From positions 310,001-374,000 of the forward strand of contig JAJEKV010000252.1 of assembly GCA_021234155.1 (NCBI GenBank): a DNA stretch of 64,000 nucleotides, given 5' to 3'. This document shows, in pieces, positions 9,733 through 21,529 of the stretch; the first letter of the stretch is position 1; each line of letters begins with the position of its first letter. The notes under the pieces are model-generated. The model was not told the DNA's origin and ran no database searches. It saw only the letters and a program-made list of their open reading frames with translations. A program made the translations under genes and the position numbers. The DNA is from Isoetes taiwanensis (taxonomy: Eukaryota > Streptophyta > Lycopodiopsida > Isoetales > Isoetaceae).

Positions 9733-12284
9733 AAATTTCATGTAATTATGTAAATTCATATACATGAGATAATTTATAAATAAACAAAATATATTATTCA
9801 CTATAAGTACATGATCCATAAACATATGAACTCATACCATGTTTAGAACTTAACATGAATATCCAGCTCTCATATTTTGCACTATCAACACAAATATCCA
9901 GCTCTCATATTTTCCACTGTCAACACAAACAAAAAATAACACAACAATCATAAGTAGATACTTTCCATCACACAGTATTTACAAATCAACAATGTCATAA
10001 CTTCTTACTTAGATTTTCAATTATTTTCGGACCTGACATGAATAGCTTCCTTACATCCGTTGGTGTGTAATAGCAATCACAGCAGTCTTGCTCACATCAA
10101 CAACTCCAATTAAACGATCAAATCGGTCCAGCTCATTACTTACATTGAACTCACAAGTTTTCAGTTTAGAAATGATTGACTTAACCTTTTTTTCAAACAA
10201 ACATCTTCCTGCCTTATTTCGCCTTCGAAGTAAGAGCACAACTTCCATATGATCATAATACCTTCCTTTTTTCTTCATCTTCTGTTTGTGCTTTCTTGAT
10301 ACACGAACATGTGACAAGTCTCCTGCAAATCATAAATAGATTAAAATACAATTATTATTGAATGTACCTAATGTATAATTATCAACCTTTTTAATTTGGG
10401 ATTTTCCGGTTTGGAAGAAAAGTTTTTGGAATTTTTTTTAATTTATTTGGCTAAGGTTTTGATGAGTTTGGGTGCCCGGAAAAGTTTCCGATATTCCAAA
10501 AATCGGACATTTTTTTTTATCTTGGCTCCTTTATCTTTTCCTTTCCTATTCGGGCTCGATTGCAGCTGGCCAGGAGCATGTATTCCACGATTGCCACAAT
10601 CGTCTCAGATGGCTTCTAAGATCAGTCCTGTTGTCACATGCTCACGATGTTTTCAGCCTCGCTCTTCTTGCCGTATCTTCATCTTCAGTTAGGTAAGTTG
10701 AAATATGATTTCACGCTCCTTGCAGAGTTACAAGGCCGCATGATGTGCAGAGCCGACTTTTGAGGCGTTATGCTTCCATAAATTTGTAAGAATGATCTCT
10801 CATTGTTTCCAGAATCAATGGCGGCCGAGGGCACCTGGTAAATATGGCCCGCGTGAAGAAGAATGAGGTTATTTTGTATTGTCTTCTCCTTATCCAAACA
10901 GATGCACATTCTAAAGCTTTTAAATTTTGAATGGCACTGCACATGGCTGCTCTAATATTGCGAGGCCATCTTTCAATGGCATTTCTAAAACACAAAGATC
11001 GTTTTCTTCTTTAGTGATTAAAGATTGCTACATCTCGCCGTTGGAGACACGCCGAAAAATTTACCCCGCACTAACAAATGCGATCATTCGTATGCTTTTT
11101 TTTTCATTTCCCTTTAAACTAGGTACAACTTCAATCGCTAGGGCATAGTTCAAATCGAAGCTTTGCTTCGTTGATTTTGGTGCAATTACATCATCCTTTA
11201 GCTTGATGCCGTTTATGAAGTCTTTGGAAAGTGGTGGAAGAAGATATTTTCTTCCTCGGGTGTAAGTTCGGGTGTATAATTTAGCTATTTCAGAATGGCT
11301 CTAACTCGGGCAGGCAAAAACGCTTTCGGGTCTACTTGAGCACTAGAAGAAGGTTATCCTCGCTATGGATAGAATCATTTCTTTTCTCTACACAGGGCTT
11401 CTGTTCCACTTAGTTGTAACATTTAGGATGTACATAAACATCGGCATACATTCTTTAAGCTCTTAAACTGTTAAAAGACATAAATGGAGTTTCTAGCAGG
11501 TCCTATCAGATAACCCATATGATTTTTGTCTTTGATATTCCTTGAATGGAACAAAGTTCTTTGAACCGTCGGCTTCTTCGTTGCAGAGACTTCTTCAATG
11601 TTTCTCTGTGTTTGGTGATTCGCCGTTCCATCAGCTTCTATAGCTATGACATTTTGAGGTAATTGTCTTTATTCCTTAGATTGTTTATGTTCCTTAGATT
11701 GTCTATGATAGGCACGATTCTTGGCTGCATAGGTTCGTTTCTATCTCTAACCCACATCTGCTTGCAAGATTTCATAGCTTTCCAGGGCAAAACCTCTGAC
11801 AATGGTTACTGGTGGTGATTTTTGTAGGCTAGAGTGTGACCATATGATTATTCATTGGTCCAACATCATGTGGATTGTGGATTGTGAGCTGATCTTTTAG
11901 TATCTGAATATCTGCATCAAGGGGCAACTCAAAAACATGGCAGTTGTCTTGGAGATATATGAGCCTACATGAACCAGGAGGCTAACAAGCAGGTATATAT
12001 GATTTATATCTTGAATTAGGCCTTCTGGTACTGCTTTCATGGTATTTGGGGCATGATAATACACACCTTTTATAGCTATTTGCTCAAAGGGTCCATGTAT
12101 CCACTGGAGTTTTAAATCTAATCTAGATTCTAGATCACTAGAAAAGCTATGACTTCTGCACAAGAGCCTAATCTCTACTAGATGAAGATGAGAGAATTGT
12201 GGTAAATCAATAGTCATGTACCTTGCATATTGTTTCTTTTAGTTTGTTTGCTTAGCATGACTCCATGTACATTTATGGTGACAG

Positions 12285-14534
12285 ATATATCATGGCGCTT
12301 GCTGATGTATGGCTTATGAAGAAGGCAGGAGATTCGCAATTTCTTGCATATGAAGGTGGCTCAATAAGCCAATTCCAGCGACAATTCTTGGTGAGTAGTT
12401 GACATTAATTACTGGAGTGCATGGAACCTAAGTCTTTTTTGTTTGTTATGAATTTCTATATCATTATCAACTGGCTCAGAGTCATGATTCATAGGTTGGG
12501 CATCCCGTATCATCATCTTTTAGCTATGTATTATCTGGCTTCTTTGGTTGTGTGTATGCGTATGCCACATGGTTGTCTGTATTCTCTGGTTTGTGTTCTC
12601 TAGCTGTGTTTGTTTTAGTTACCAATTTAATAGTTCTTATCTTAAAAATGAACGTGCAGAAATGGTGTCTACCCTGCTCTGTGATGACATATTAATTGCA
12701 AGGGCTTTAGTTGGTTAGAGAAAAATGAGGAAGTATTCCTTTATAAATGTATATTCCCAACTGATCAGGCTACTTGAACTTTCAGCTCTTTCAATTTCTT
12801 GACTATCTAATGGCAGGGGTATTATATAGTATGCATCTTCTCTTCTCATCGTTTCTACGTTTTTGCCAGTCTTCCCTCCATTTGTTTGTTAGATCCATGT
12901 GCAGCCATTGCTGCAGATAAATAGATCCATTGCAGCATTAGCTATAATTTGTTGAGGATACTGTTTTCTTCAAGGTAACACTCTCAATCTTATGGCGTTT
13001 ATCTTAACATTCAATTGTTGAGGGCTATTATATGATCTATCCATCTATAAAAAATAGCATCTTGATATTGGAATTTTGGCGCCAACTATGTTCCTTGGTC
13101 TTGCTGGCTGTATTCTTTGATTATCCTTTTCTCAGTTTTTGCCCATTCTCTTCATTAGAGGGTTTATATTACATTGTGAACTGCACAGTTGCAAATATTT
13201 TTTTCCATCTATTTTTTGGTGTCACATTTACAAGCTTATAGACAACATGGATAAGACTGTCCATAGTGTTGTTTAGATAAGATCCATGGCATGAGAGATG
13301 GAAGTAATTGATCTATGGATCTGAAGAGTTAGCAAATAAGACTCATGTTAGAGCTTAAGAGAATAGATAATGTTTATGTCGAAGTGCCAGATATTTTACA
13401 ATAGTTCTCTGTAGGAAAGAAATGGGTTGCCATATAGAACTATGGTAAAGGCTATAACCTATTTTAGGTAGGTACTAAAACAAGATATGATATGATATGC
13501 TGTCCTTTCTCTACATTCTTCTAAAATAGTCCCTACTAGGATTGATTGGTGGTCCATGGCAATTTTAAATGTATTTCATAGAAATCGATGAAGGTTATGA
13601 ATCGATGAAGGTTATGATAATAATAGATATGTACACTCGAAGTTGTTCCTTTCAATTCAAGTGTTAAGAATTCGGGGCAACACACTTCTGCTCTAAGACG
13701 ACACAGTTATGCTGTAAGGCACTAATCCCTTTCTAGCATTTCTCCCTGTTTTGACCTCTTAGTTTTGTGGCTTCTGTGTGGATGTTTACCTTCATATTGT
13801 GCAATTGTAGACTTCATGTGCTACTTATTCACTATCTTCATTTCTTTTGAATGCATCTTCATTGCAGATTTATTATGAACAATGTTTGCTATTTGAGGCC
13901 AGCTTTAATAGCCATTAATTTAATGTGAGTGCTATTTCAGGCCATTTTTGTCAGAGTATTACGATCAATGAGGATGAAATGCATGTTTACTTTAATACGG
14001 CAACAACATAGCATTTAGTGTGATACTTTGGAGGGAGAATTGATTATTGCTATTGAAATTATCATATTTTACAATCATAAATGTGTTCTCAACATATTTC
14101 ATCATATGAATTCAAAGGTGGGGCTCTAGATTGCTTGCTGCATCCCATCATTTTCAGGTTATGGAGAATCACATGTTTGATAAGGCGTTCAATTGGGAAA
14201 CTGGACGGCGCTTTGAAGATGGACCAAAAGCAAGGAGGAAGATGAAGGGAGGTAGTTTTGAGTTTAAGATGCATCTAGGTTCAAGACATGCACATTTGTT
14301 TTATGTAAGCCTTTGCTTTTTTTTTATAAGATAGTGTTCTGTTTGCATGTAATCCAGTTTGTGTAATGTTATTGAAACTTTGTATTATATGCCATCTTTG
14401 AAGCTGGCATCTTTGTTGAGATGAGCGCTTCTATTTTAGGTAGACATTCAAAGAGCTGACCTCATTTCTCTATGTTGCAGTGGCATCTGTGTATTGCATC
14501 TATGTATTGGAACACCGCACAAGAAGAAACATGA
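12285..14534 (+). pseudogene. Exon-like gene fragment carried inside the Helitron
   Basis: Three segments are bounded by good splice sites and join in frame. Segment 12285-12390 lies between ACAG and GTGAGT (MALADVWLMKKAGDSQFLAY). Segment 14158-14304 lies between TTTTCAG and GTAAGC (49 codons, including NWETGRRFEDGPKARRKMK). Segment 14481-14534 follows TTGCAG and ends at TGA (WHLCIASMYWNTAQEET). The phases agree at both junctions. The orientation matches the Helitron, as is usual for captured genes. I do not recognise the parent protein. The upstream portion (10.5-10.7 kb) is GC-richer and may be a leader exon, but no continuous frame could be linked. The rest of the element reads as intron-like AT-rich DNA. 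Confidence 0.4.
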
Positions 14535-15441
14535 GATGGTGAATGCTATGTGGAGATATGTTGCAGTCGTTGGGACTCTAGAAAAATAAGAATCTTTACT
14601 TTCGCATCAGCTCGACCACAAACCAAATTCATAAGAATTGGTACTTTGACATCAAAAGCTCAAATGGGCATGTCATGTATATGACACAATATTCTACCAA
14701 GGAATTGCTAAGTTTTTCTAAAGTAGCTTTATAAATGCATTCTCCTTATTTTCCAATTGGATCATGGAGAAGCCATACCCATCAGATATGTTTTTGCCAT
14801 GGATATTGTGTTAATGTTTTTACATTTCCTGATCAAACAAATTTTGCACAAGTCCAGAAGGGGAGATTCATGATGTAGGTCAATATTATAATTCTCTATC
14901 TACGTCGATTACACATGCAAGAATCTGCAAATCTAAGTCTTGATATGTTTCCTATTCATGCAGGAATGTACGAAGAGCTATTCTCATAAAGAAACCTCAA
15001 TGTATAAGTATCCATGCCACAAATATCTTCGTGGATTGGGTGTCTTAAAATGTCACATTGGAGGTTCATTTTGACAAGATCTTATTTGTGGCTTAATGGC
15101 CCTTTTGCCAAATTGCCTAATAATCATCAATTGCTTGCGAAGCAGCAAAGCTAAATGCGTCTACGTTTTGATTTATTATTTTTTAGATTCTTGGCATGTT
15201 GAAACATGAGTATTTTTAAGGCTTCAAGTCGAATAAAAATTGGAAAAGAAAGGAATGTTCTTGGCATGTTGAACCATGCGTATTATTGAAGCTTCAAGCC
15301 AATTTGTTGCAGTGAAAATGCACGTGTGGCAAGAATCCAAATTTTGTGTTCCATTGTTGCTCCTACAATCTTCAAATGCAAATTTTCATACTCCAATTTT
15401 TTTTTAAGTATTAAACAACCAGCCCTTCAAATTGACACTAA

Positions 15442-15469
15442 GCCCGGCAACGCCGGGCACCATAACTAG
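15442..15469 (+). terminator. Helitron 3' terminal hairpin and CTAG end
   Basis: A perfect 7-bp GC-rich hairpin with a 3-nt loop lies seven bases before CTAG. This is the rolling-circle termination signal of Helitrons. Confidence 0.75.
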
Positions 15470-15944
15470 TATACATTATATACCTTTTTCCCTTGCATCA
15501 AGATGTTTCACCACATATCTTCCTTTTGTATCAATGATAGCAAGTAACTTGTGTAATCTAGTCAACTGAGCATTCAATCTCTTCCCATAAACAAAGTACT
15601 GGTTGACTGATTTCTTTGCACTCTTAAGGAATGACTCCTTGCTGCCTTGACGAATTTTCTGTATCCCCAAACAAACACTCATTGCACGCTTACAGCCTTA
15701 CCCTTCTCCATCCCGCTCTTTTGTGTTAAAGATTTGAATGTATATTGAACTGTCTCGACAGAGATAATCTTTGACACCTGGCTTTCAATGTAATCCTGCG
15801 TCAGCCTATTAGCCATGTGCGAAACCACGTGAACTTATTCGGTTTTATCCATATTCCATCTCTCTTAACATTCTAGAAATAGAAACTTAATCCATTATAA
15901 TGTATAAACATACTCCACATGGCCATCATTTCTATAGTGCAAAA

Positions 15945-16429
15945 ATGGATGCCGGGAAGGGAACTCCCATGCAATCTGCAAGTAAGGGACACGCTCATGT
16001 TCCTTCTACTAAGGAACAGCTTCAGGTTCCTTCTGGTAATCCACTTATCTTAGTTCTTTTTATACTGACCTATCTCACCATTTTCCTTTCCTGTTATTCT
16101 TTGCAGCACAAAAGCCGACTCCAATGCAGTGTAGCTTCAAAGATCATTCACATGATCCCGATGGTATTATATAACATTTTTTTGTATAGTTTTTTGTATT
16201 ACAGATAACCCACTTTTCAATCTCTTTCCTTGCAGCAATAATGTCTGACACAGAACCTCATGTGTTAGATCCTGCTCATACTCCAGTTAAACGAAGACAT
16301 GACGATCGTCCTCAACGTCACTTGCATGTACATATTATGCCTAAGGAGCTTACCCCTATTCAGAAACTCCATGTGCGAATCAATGAAACTGTTTGTTCCA
16401 AACATAATTCCTTAGCATGTCTTCAATGA
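15945..16429 (+). CDS. Small three-exon gene, 113 aa, probably 3'-truncated
   Basis: Exons 15945-16035, 16107-16163 and 16236-16429 join in phase 1 across 71- and 72-nt GT-AG introns, giving MDAGKGTPMQSASKGHAHVP at the start and, after the second junction, AIMSDTEPHVLDPAHTPVKR, then HIMPKELTPIQKLHVRINET. The protein is polar, with many His, Pro and Lys. The last codons run into an antisense Gypsy integrase fragment, so the original C-terminus was probably lost. It starts 128 bp from the divergent minus-strand gene, so the two may share a promoter region. I do not recognise the family. Introns of this size and phase also occur in the other small genes nearby, which suggests a common origin. 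Confidence 0.4.
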
Positions 16430-16563
16430 TTCGTTTGGTTCGCTCCGTCTGACCATCCGTCTGGGGATGATATGTTGTGCTCATAGAGAGCTTCGTCTGA
16501 ATGGTGGTAAACAAATCCTGCCAGAATGCACTCATAAATTTTGAATCTCTATCCGAGATTAAT
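16417..16563 (-). pseudogene. Gypsy integrase fragment
   Basis: The minus strand reads DRDSKFMSAFWQDLFTTIQ, then MSTTYHPQTDGQTERTKRI and IEDM. This is the core of a Ty3/Gypsy integrase with the second catalytic Asp and the Glu. It is only about 49 codons long and belongs to a different copy from the chromovirus downstream, whose matching segment differs at several residues. Confidence 0.8.
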
Positions 16564-16912
16564 ATGCATTCAAGGCAGGCATTTCATGTATTAACCTCTA
16601 TCTCAATGTCGTCTAGTATACTTTTTGTTTGTTTTCATGGCAAGATGTGCTTTGAATGACGTGATTAACTAATGTGCTTGAAATTCATAAAATTTCTACA
16701 GATTTAGGCGCAGGCATTTGCTGCAGCAGACCATTGGAACTGGATAATGGTAATAACAAATTGATAAATTGGAGGTTCGCATATTGGAGGAACTATTATA
16801 GCAATCAAAGACATCTTATCATTCTTTAAGAGATTGAACACAGATGTGGCCACTAGTAGTGGTACTAGTGAGACTCATGCAGAAGACATTACAGCAAAAG
16901 GACAGATTTTAA

Positions 16913-17401
16913 GTGCAAGCTTGCTATTTTGAGAGACCATTTTGCAAAAAGCATTACTATAGGACCAAAGACAGTGCATGGGACAATCAGCGGAGATGCT
17001 TTATTGATAGAATCGCAATGTTTTGGACAGACCATGTGGCTCAATGTAGGCAACTTGAGAAGCTAAAGGAATTTGGCTCAATTACAAGGTTGTGGATTTG
17101 GCTAAGCAATAGTCAAGTTCTGCGAGGTCACATGCCAGAATATTTTAAGCTTGTTGCACTATGTCAGACCATGATTCTTGGATCAGTAGAAGATGAAAGG
17201 ATATTTAGTATCATGGGATACTTGAAAAACAAAGTGCGCAATAGGCTTCTAGACCTATGTTTAAGAGCGTATTCTTGCAACTACACAGTTGCAAATTTTC
17301 CTTATGACAGGGCATTGGCTTTATGGGATTCAACTAGTAGAGGGGAACATCATGAAGTGGACAATACCACAAATTTGATACCAAATGAATCATTTGGGTA
17401 G
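16913..17401 (+). pseudogene. hAT transposase C-terminal dimerisation fragment
   Basis: The stretch from about 17090 reads LWIWLSNSQVLRG, then SVEDERIFSIMGYLKNKVRN and LCLRAY, the hAT C-terminal dimerisation region (the conserved SxxxER(I/L)FS block followed by K.R.L). Upstream coding is broken by stops and frame changes, and no catalytic region or ends were recognised. It is therefore a remnant. It could derive from the same superfamily as the 705-bp element at 6369, but no sequence link was found. Confidence 0.7.
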
Positions 17402-18271
17402 CTTGCCACAGATTTGACACAAAATGGATCATCTATATGGAGCGCATTAAGTTAATCTGGTATGATATTTTTTAATATGATTAGAGTTTTTATCAATTGC
17501 ATTAACTAAGAGATGCTTTAGAACAGGAACAGTTGAGAAGGAGATGAGTAGTTGCAATGGGCCAATCCCTGCAAACAAGTGCCTTGTAACACTCAACATG
17601 CAGCAGATCATGAGTGCTACTGTTGCTTGATTGAATCGGTGGATGTGTGTTCTCTCATCACAACAAGAATCGAGTACTGATAGCAAATGTAATTTGCAAA
17701 ATCGAACAATGAAGATGGAGATATCGTGCATGAAAAAAAAAAACAGTTTACCTAGTTCGTTCCTTTCAATGATTTACCTTTAAAAATACCCTTTTCCTTT
17801 TATTACGAAGTTAATGTGCATCTTTTAAAAGACTTTTTTTTTTATTTATTATTTATATGCACTTTTTTTCATGTAGATAGGAGTTCTTGCAATTCTATTG
17901 GGATCTGCAACATTTTTAGGATTGATAACTTCTTAAGGAGATGAATAAGATTTGCATATGAATAAAATTGTCTATATGTAAACCTTCATCTTGGTCTTAA
18001 TACAAGAAAAATAAATCTAACCTAGGCTTTTGTTAGTAATAGGCTACATATTAATGTTGAGTTAGAGAATGAAATTTCTAAGCTTTGTTTCGATTTAGTA
18101 GTGTTTTTTGGTTACTATATGTTTTAATGTCTTTTATCGAAAATTTGCGTCCTAATTCTATGAATGTAAACATTCGCCAACAACACGAACTTTGAAATCA
18201 TGAAATTCGCCATATATGCTAAACTTACCCACTTTAAATTTTTCCTTAAGGGAAACCCTAGACCCAGGAAG
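17402..18271. other. No recognised feature
   Basis: AT-rich sequence with homopolymer T and A runs (for example around 17835). I see no gene or paired repeat here. Confidence 0.4.
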
Positions 18272-19011
18272 TGTCAGACCCATACCCGGCCCTCTCCGTG
18301 ACCGGCTATAAGCCTAACACATTGTAGGAGTCCCGTAGCTGCACTAGGCGAGACCCCACCTCCGATTCACCATCATACTCGTTATCTGGTGTTGAATCAC
18401 ATCATAGCATCCCCAGCTAGGTGGGCTCTTGTGCACAGACCGCATTTACTGGGATTTAAGAGGTTCTAGCTAGGAACATCACTAAATCTAAATAGCTTTC
18501 AAGTCTCTACTCCCTTTAACCCCATACATCGCAGGAGGAACAGAAAGAGAGAACAGAATCTAATACAACATCCATAATCATCATAAATAAACCATAACAT
18601 AGAATCTACTCATCCATCAACCTCAAACAAGGGTTAGAATAGCACACAACTACCTAGAACTAGCCTGTGTCCTGGCTGGACCCATTGTCTCGAAGAACAT
18701 CCATAGAACTAGTCAGGTGTTAGGTTGTAATAGCTTCCTCCTTCCTCTGCTCTTCCCAAACTCAAATTTGGGCAGAACTATGATGGGGAGCTCAATTTGC
18801 CACCCAAAGATGGCAACCTGCCCTTGGCCAATCGAGTGAGGCCAAGTGGCACATTCTAACTAGCCTACTTGGCTAACTAATACCCGTAGTTAGTGTACTT
18901 AGGTTAGTTTAATGTGAATAATCCCCCTTAAGTTAATCCCCAATGTTCCCAATACCTTGGTGACGTGTCAGGTTAGGTATACGTATACGTATACTTACAT
19001 GGAACGTCACA
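18272..19011 (-). repeat. 3' LTR of the chromovirus
   Basis: On the plus strand this 740-bp block begins TGTCAGACC and ends ACGTCACA, giving TG...CA ends. Immediately beyond its right end, 19012-19025 is TTCTACCCCCCTTT, the reverse complement of a polypurine tract (AAAGGGGGGTAGAA). This places the start of the 3' LTR. A TACGTATACGTATAC repeat lies near 18980. Confidence 0.65.
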
Positions 19012-19480
19012 TTCTACCCCCCTTTGAATAATGCATTAAGGATGGATGAAAGAATCATTAGTAAAAGAAAAGGAGAGTAAATACTTTATTATAAAATATC
19101 GGAGATTACAAAAAGATCATAAACGATCAAAGTTGCGGACCGGAGTCCTTTCACACCATAACTTAATACACTGATTATGCATGACAACAAGGCCCTCAGT
19201 GGACCATAAAGACGCAAATAACTAAAGAAAGCATATCATGACTCCAAAAGTGAGTCATCCAAACTGCAGATGCTGCTGCGCACACACACCTGCAGAATGA
19301 CAGTACGTGAGTAGTCAAAGTAATTATAGAAAGTTGTGGTTGAAGGGACCACCCCCTTAGTAAAAATTAAAGAGAAACTGAAATGAGGGGAATCCTATAA
19401 TGCCTAGGACTTGCAAGTCGGCGCGGCATAAGGAATGGCATTGTTCCTATTTTAGCCGGAGACGGTTGTGACGAAGATGC

Positions 19481-19996
19481 TTAAATGCAATCCCCCACCT
19501 CCCCACACACCCCCCCACTCCCATCCAAGGATGCGTCTACCCCAACCCCCGCATGACCCCTGTCGGATCTACTGCACAATGACATACCATTGGAGTCGGA
19601 GTCGATAGCATCGTGGATGGTCCGCCCCTGACATTGGTGCATGAAGTCAGGGTAAGCCTTGTCAAGGTCTTGTTTTAGGGCCCAGGTAGCATCCTCCGTA
19701 GGTAAGTGTTTCCACTTAACCAAATATTGCAATATCTGGGTTCTTCTTGTCTGCTTGTATGCTCTGTCAAGGAGAGCCTCTGGATTAATTTCCAATTGCT
19801 CGTCTGTCATCTCCAGAAGAGTCGGTGTATCAAGAATCGCATGAGGATCTGGAGTATGCTTCTTCAGAAGGCTGACGTGGAAAACCTTGTGTACCTTTAT
19901 ATGAGGAGGTAAGTTTAACTTATATGCCTGAGGACCTATGTGTTCCATGATCTGAAATGGTCCTGCATCGTGGTGCCAGCTTCTTGCAATTCCCAA
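19481..19996 (-). pseudogene. Chromodomain end of Gypsy polyprotein
   Basis: The frame includes GPFQIMEHIGPQAYKLNLP, HKVFHVSLLKKH and a chromodomain (LLDRAYKQTRRTQILQYLVK, then WKHLPTEDATW, AYPDF). In chromoviruses this domain is thought to direct integration to particular chromatin marks. It is separated from the integrase core by a frameshift near 19990. Confidence 0.75.
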
Positions 19997-20894
19997 TTTT
20001 AAGTTTGGCCTGCTTAACCTTAATATTCAACCACACAGATTCACCAACCTGGAACTCCCGTGGGGTACGGTGTCTATCCGCTAAACTCTTTTGGCGACTT
20101 CGTGCAGCCAAGAGATATCCTCGTACCTCCTCAACCAAAGCTTGCATATCTGTAAGCAATTGCTGTGAAACTGCCACTTTGGAGACGGGGTTATGCCACG
20201 TATCTGGAATAAGGCATTGATAACCATAAGTGATGATAAAGGGAGACATCCTCGAGGACTCCTATTTAGTACTATTATAGGCAAATTCTACCAAGTGAAT
20301 GTAGTCTGCCCATTGAGATTGCTTATTCCAGACATAATTTCGTAGCATATCCTCAACAATTCTATTGGTACGTTCTGACTGCCCATTTGTCTGAGGGTGA
20401 TAGGCTGTACTCATGGCAAGCTTGGTTTGTATAGTACTGAAGAAGTCTTTCCAGAAAGCACTAACAAATTTGGGATCACGATCCAAAATAATGGTGTATG
20501 GCATCCCATGGAGCCGAAAAATCTCCTTGGAGAATAAAAGTGTCGTATCCAAGGCAGTGTCGGTGGTATGACATGACAAAAAATGTGCCATCTTAGAGAG
20601 CTTGTCAACTACCACCATCAGGGCGTCAAATCCACGAAGTGTGCGTGGGAGACCCACAATGAAATCCTTAGTAATGACTTCCCATTTCGCATTGGGGACG
20701 TCCAAAGACTCCTGTGTACCTAGTGTTCTTAGCTGTTCTGCCTTTGTCTGCTGGCAAAGTTGACACTGTTTAATGTAGCGCATAATATGTTTCTTCATAC
20801 CAGGCCAAAAGTAACTGGATCTTATCTTGAAATATGTTTTCATGAATCCGGCGTGACCCGCAATAGGGCTGTTATGCGTGTCATAGAGAGCCAT
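19920..20894 (-). pseudogene. Gypsy integrase
   Basis: The frame contains the zinc-binding HNSPIAGHAG...CQLCQQTK region, then a core with TKDFIVGLP, LDRDPKFVSAFWKDFF and AYHPQTNGQSERTNRIVEDM, which supply the Asp, Asp and Glu of the active site. It ends at a stop after FAYNSTK. The rest (SPFIITYGYQ to the DRHRTPREFQVGESVWLN region) continues in another frame from 20249. Confidence 0.8.
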
Positions 20895-21529
20895 CTAACT
20901 CCTGATGAGTCGGGTACACATAACTTATCACGGTAATATAAAATATTACCGTCCTTCTTATAGTGCCTAAATGTGTCCCTCTCCTTATCTGTCTTGGCCT
21001 GTTTAGAAAGGCTGGCCCACACTTCGTTGAACTCAGGATCCGTTAGAAGAGATTGTTCAATAGTCTTCCCAAATTCACTTGCAAGATTGGAAATAGCATT
21101 GCAATGGGTACATATGGTCAACGGATGCCGAGATAAGGCATCTGCAGCAACATTGTGTTTGCCAGGTTTATACAGAACCTCAAAGTCATATTCCTCCAAA
21201 ACTTCTATCCACCTCCGTTGACGAAGATTGAGATTAGCTAGTGTGAAGATATACTGCAGACTTTGGTGATCCGTGTCTAGTTGGAACCGCCATCCAAGAA
21301 GATAATGTCGCCAGATGCGCAAGGCACGGACGACCCCAAGCAATTCCTGGTCATGAGTGGGATATCTTTGTTCAACGTCATTCATTTTCTTAGAGTCATA
21401 GGCTATGACTCGTCCCTCTTGCATCAAAACAGCGCCTGTGGCTATCTTACTGGCATCGGTGGCAACCGCCTTATCCTTCTGAGGATTAGGCAAAGTAAGG
21501 ACGGGTGCCGACGTTAAAGCATTCTTCAA
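20840..21529 (-). pseudogene. Gypsy RNase H
   Basis: The sequence reads TDASKIATGAVLMQEGRVIA, then HDQELLGVVRALRIWRHYL, DTDHQSL and KPGKHNVAADALSRHP, the Gypsy RNase H with its Asp, Glu, Asp and Asp residues. A stop (TAG at 21530-21532) separates it from reverse transcriptase. Confidence 0.8.

Larger units (their letters stand above)
10382..15469 (+). mobile_element. Helitron, non-autonomous, about 5.09 kb
   Basis: The 3' end shows the Helitron signature: a perfect 7-bp stem GCCCGGC-aac-GCCGGGC (15442-15458), seven bases, then CTAG followed by host T (15466-15470). The 5' end is placed at TC after host A (10381/10382), giving insertion between A and T as Helitrons do. No target duplication is present. 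Removing it restores a 73-nt intron with conserved splice sites in the surrounding minus-strand gene, which supports both ends. No Rep/helicase frame was seen, so it is non-autonomous. It carries exon-like segments of another gene. The 5' end is less certain than the 3' end. Confidence 0.7.
10051..15816 (-). pseudogene. Lys-rich small gene split by a Helitron in its intron
   Basis: Exon A runs from ATG (15816-15814), reading MANRLTQDYIESQVSKIISV, to a GT donor after 15484. Exon B (10322-10051) begins after TTTGCAG and ends ITHQRM-stop. Both junctions are phase 1 and join as DAREK-G-DLSHV. The present intron is 5161 nt; subtracting the 5088-bp Helitron leaves 73 nt, the normal size for nearby genes. 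Near 15690 the frame shifts once between GMEKGKAVSV and AMSVCLGIQK, so the gene is probably disabled. The product is basic, helical and Lys-rich, with two related Leu-rich segments (LTRLHKLLAIID and LDRFDRLIGVVD). It is divergently arranged with the gene at 15945. I do not recognise a family. Confidence 0.45.
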
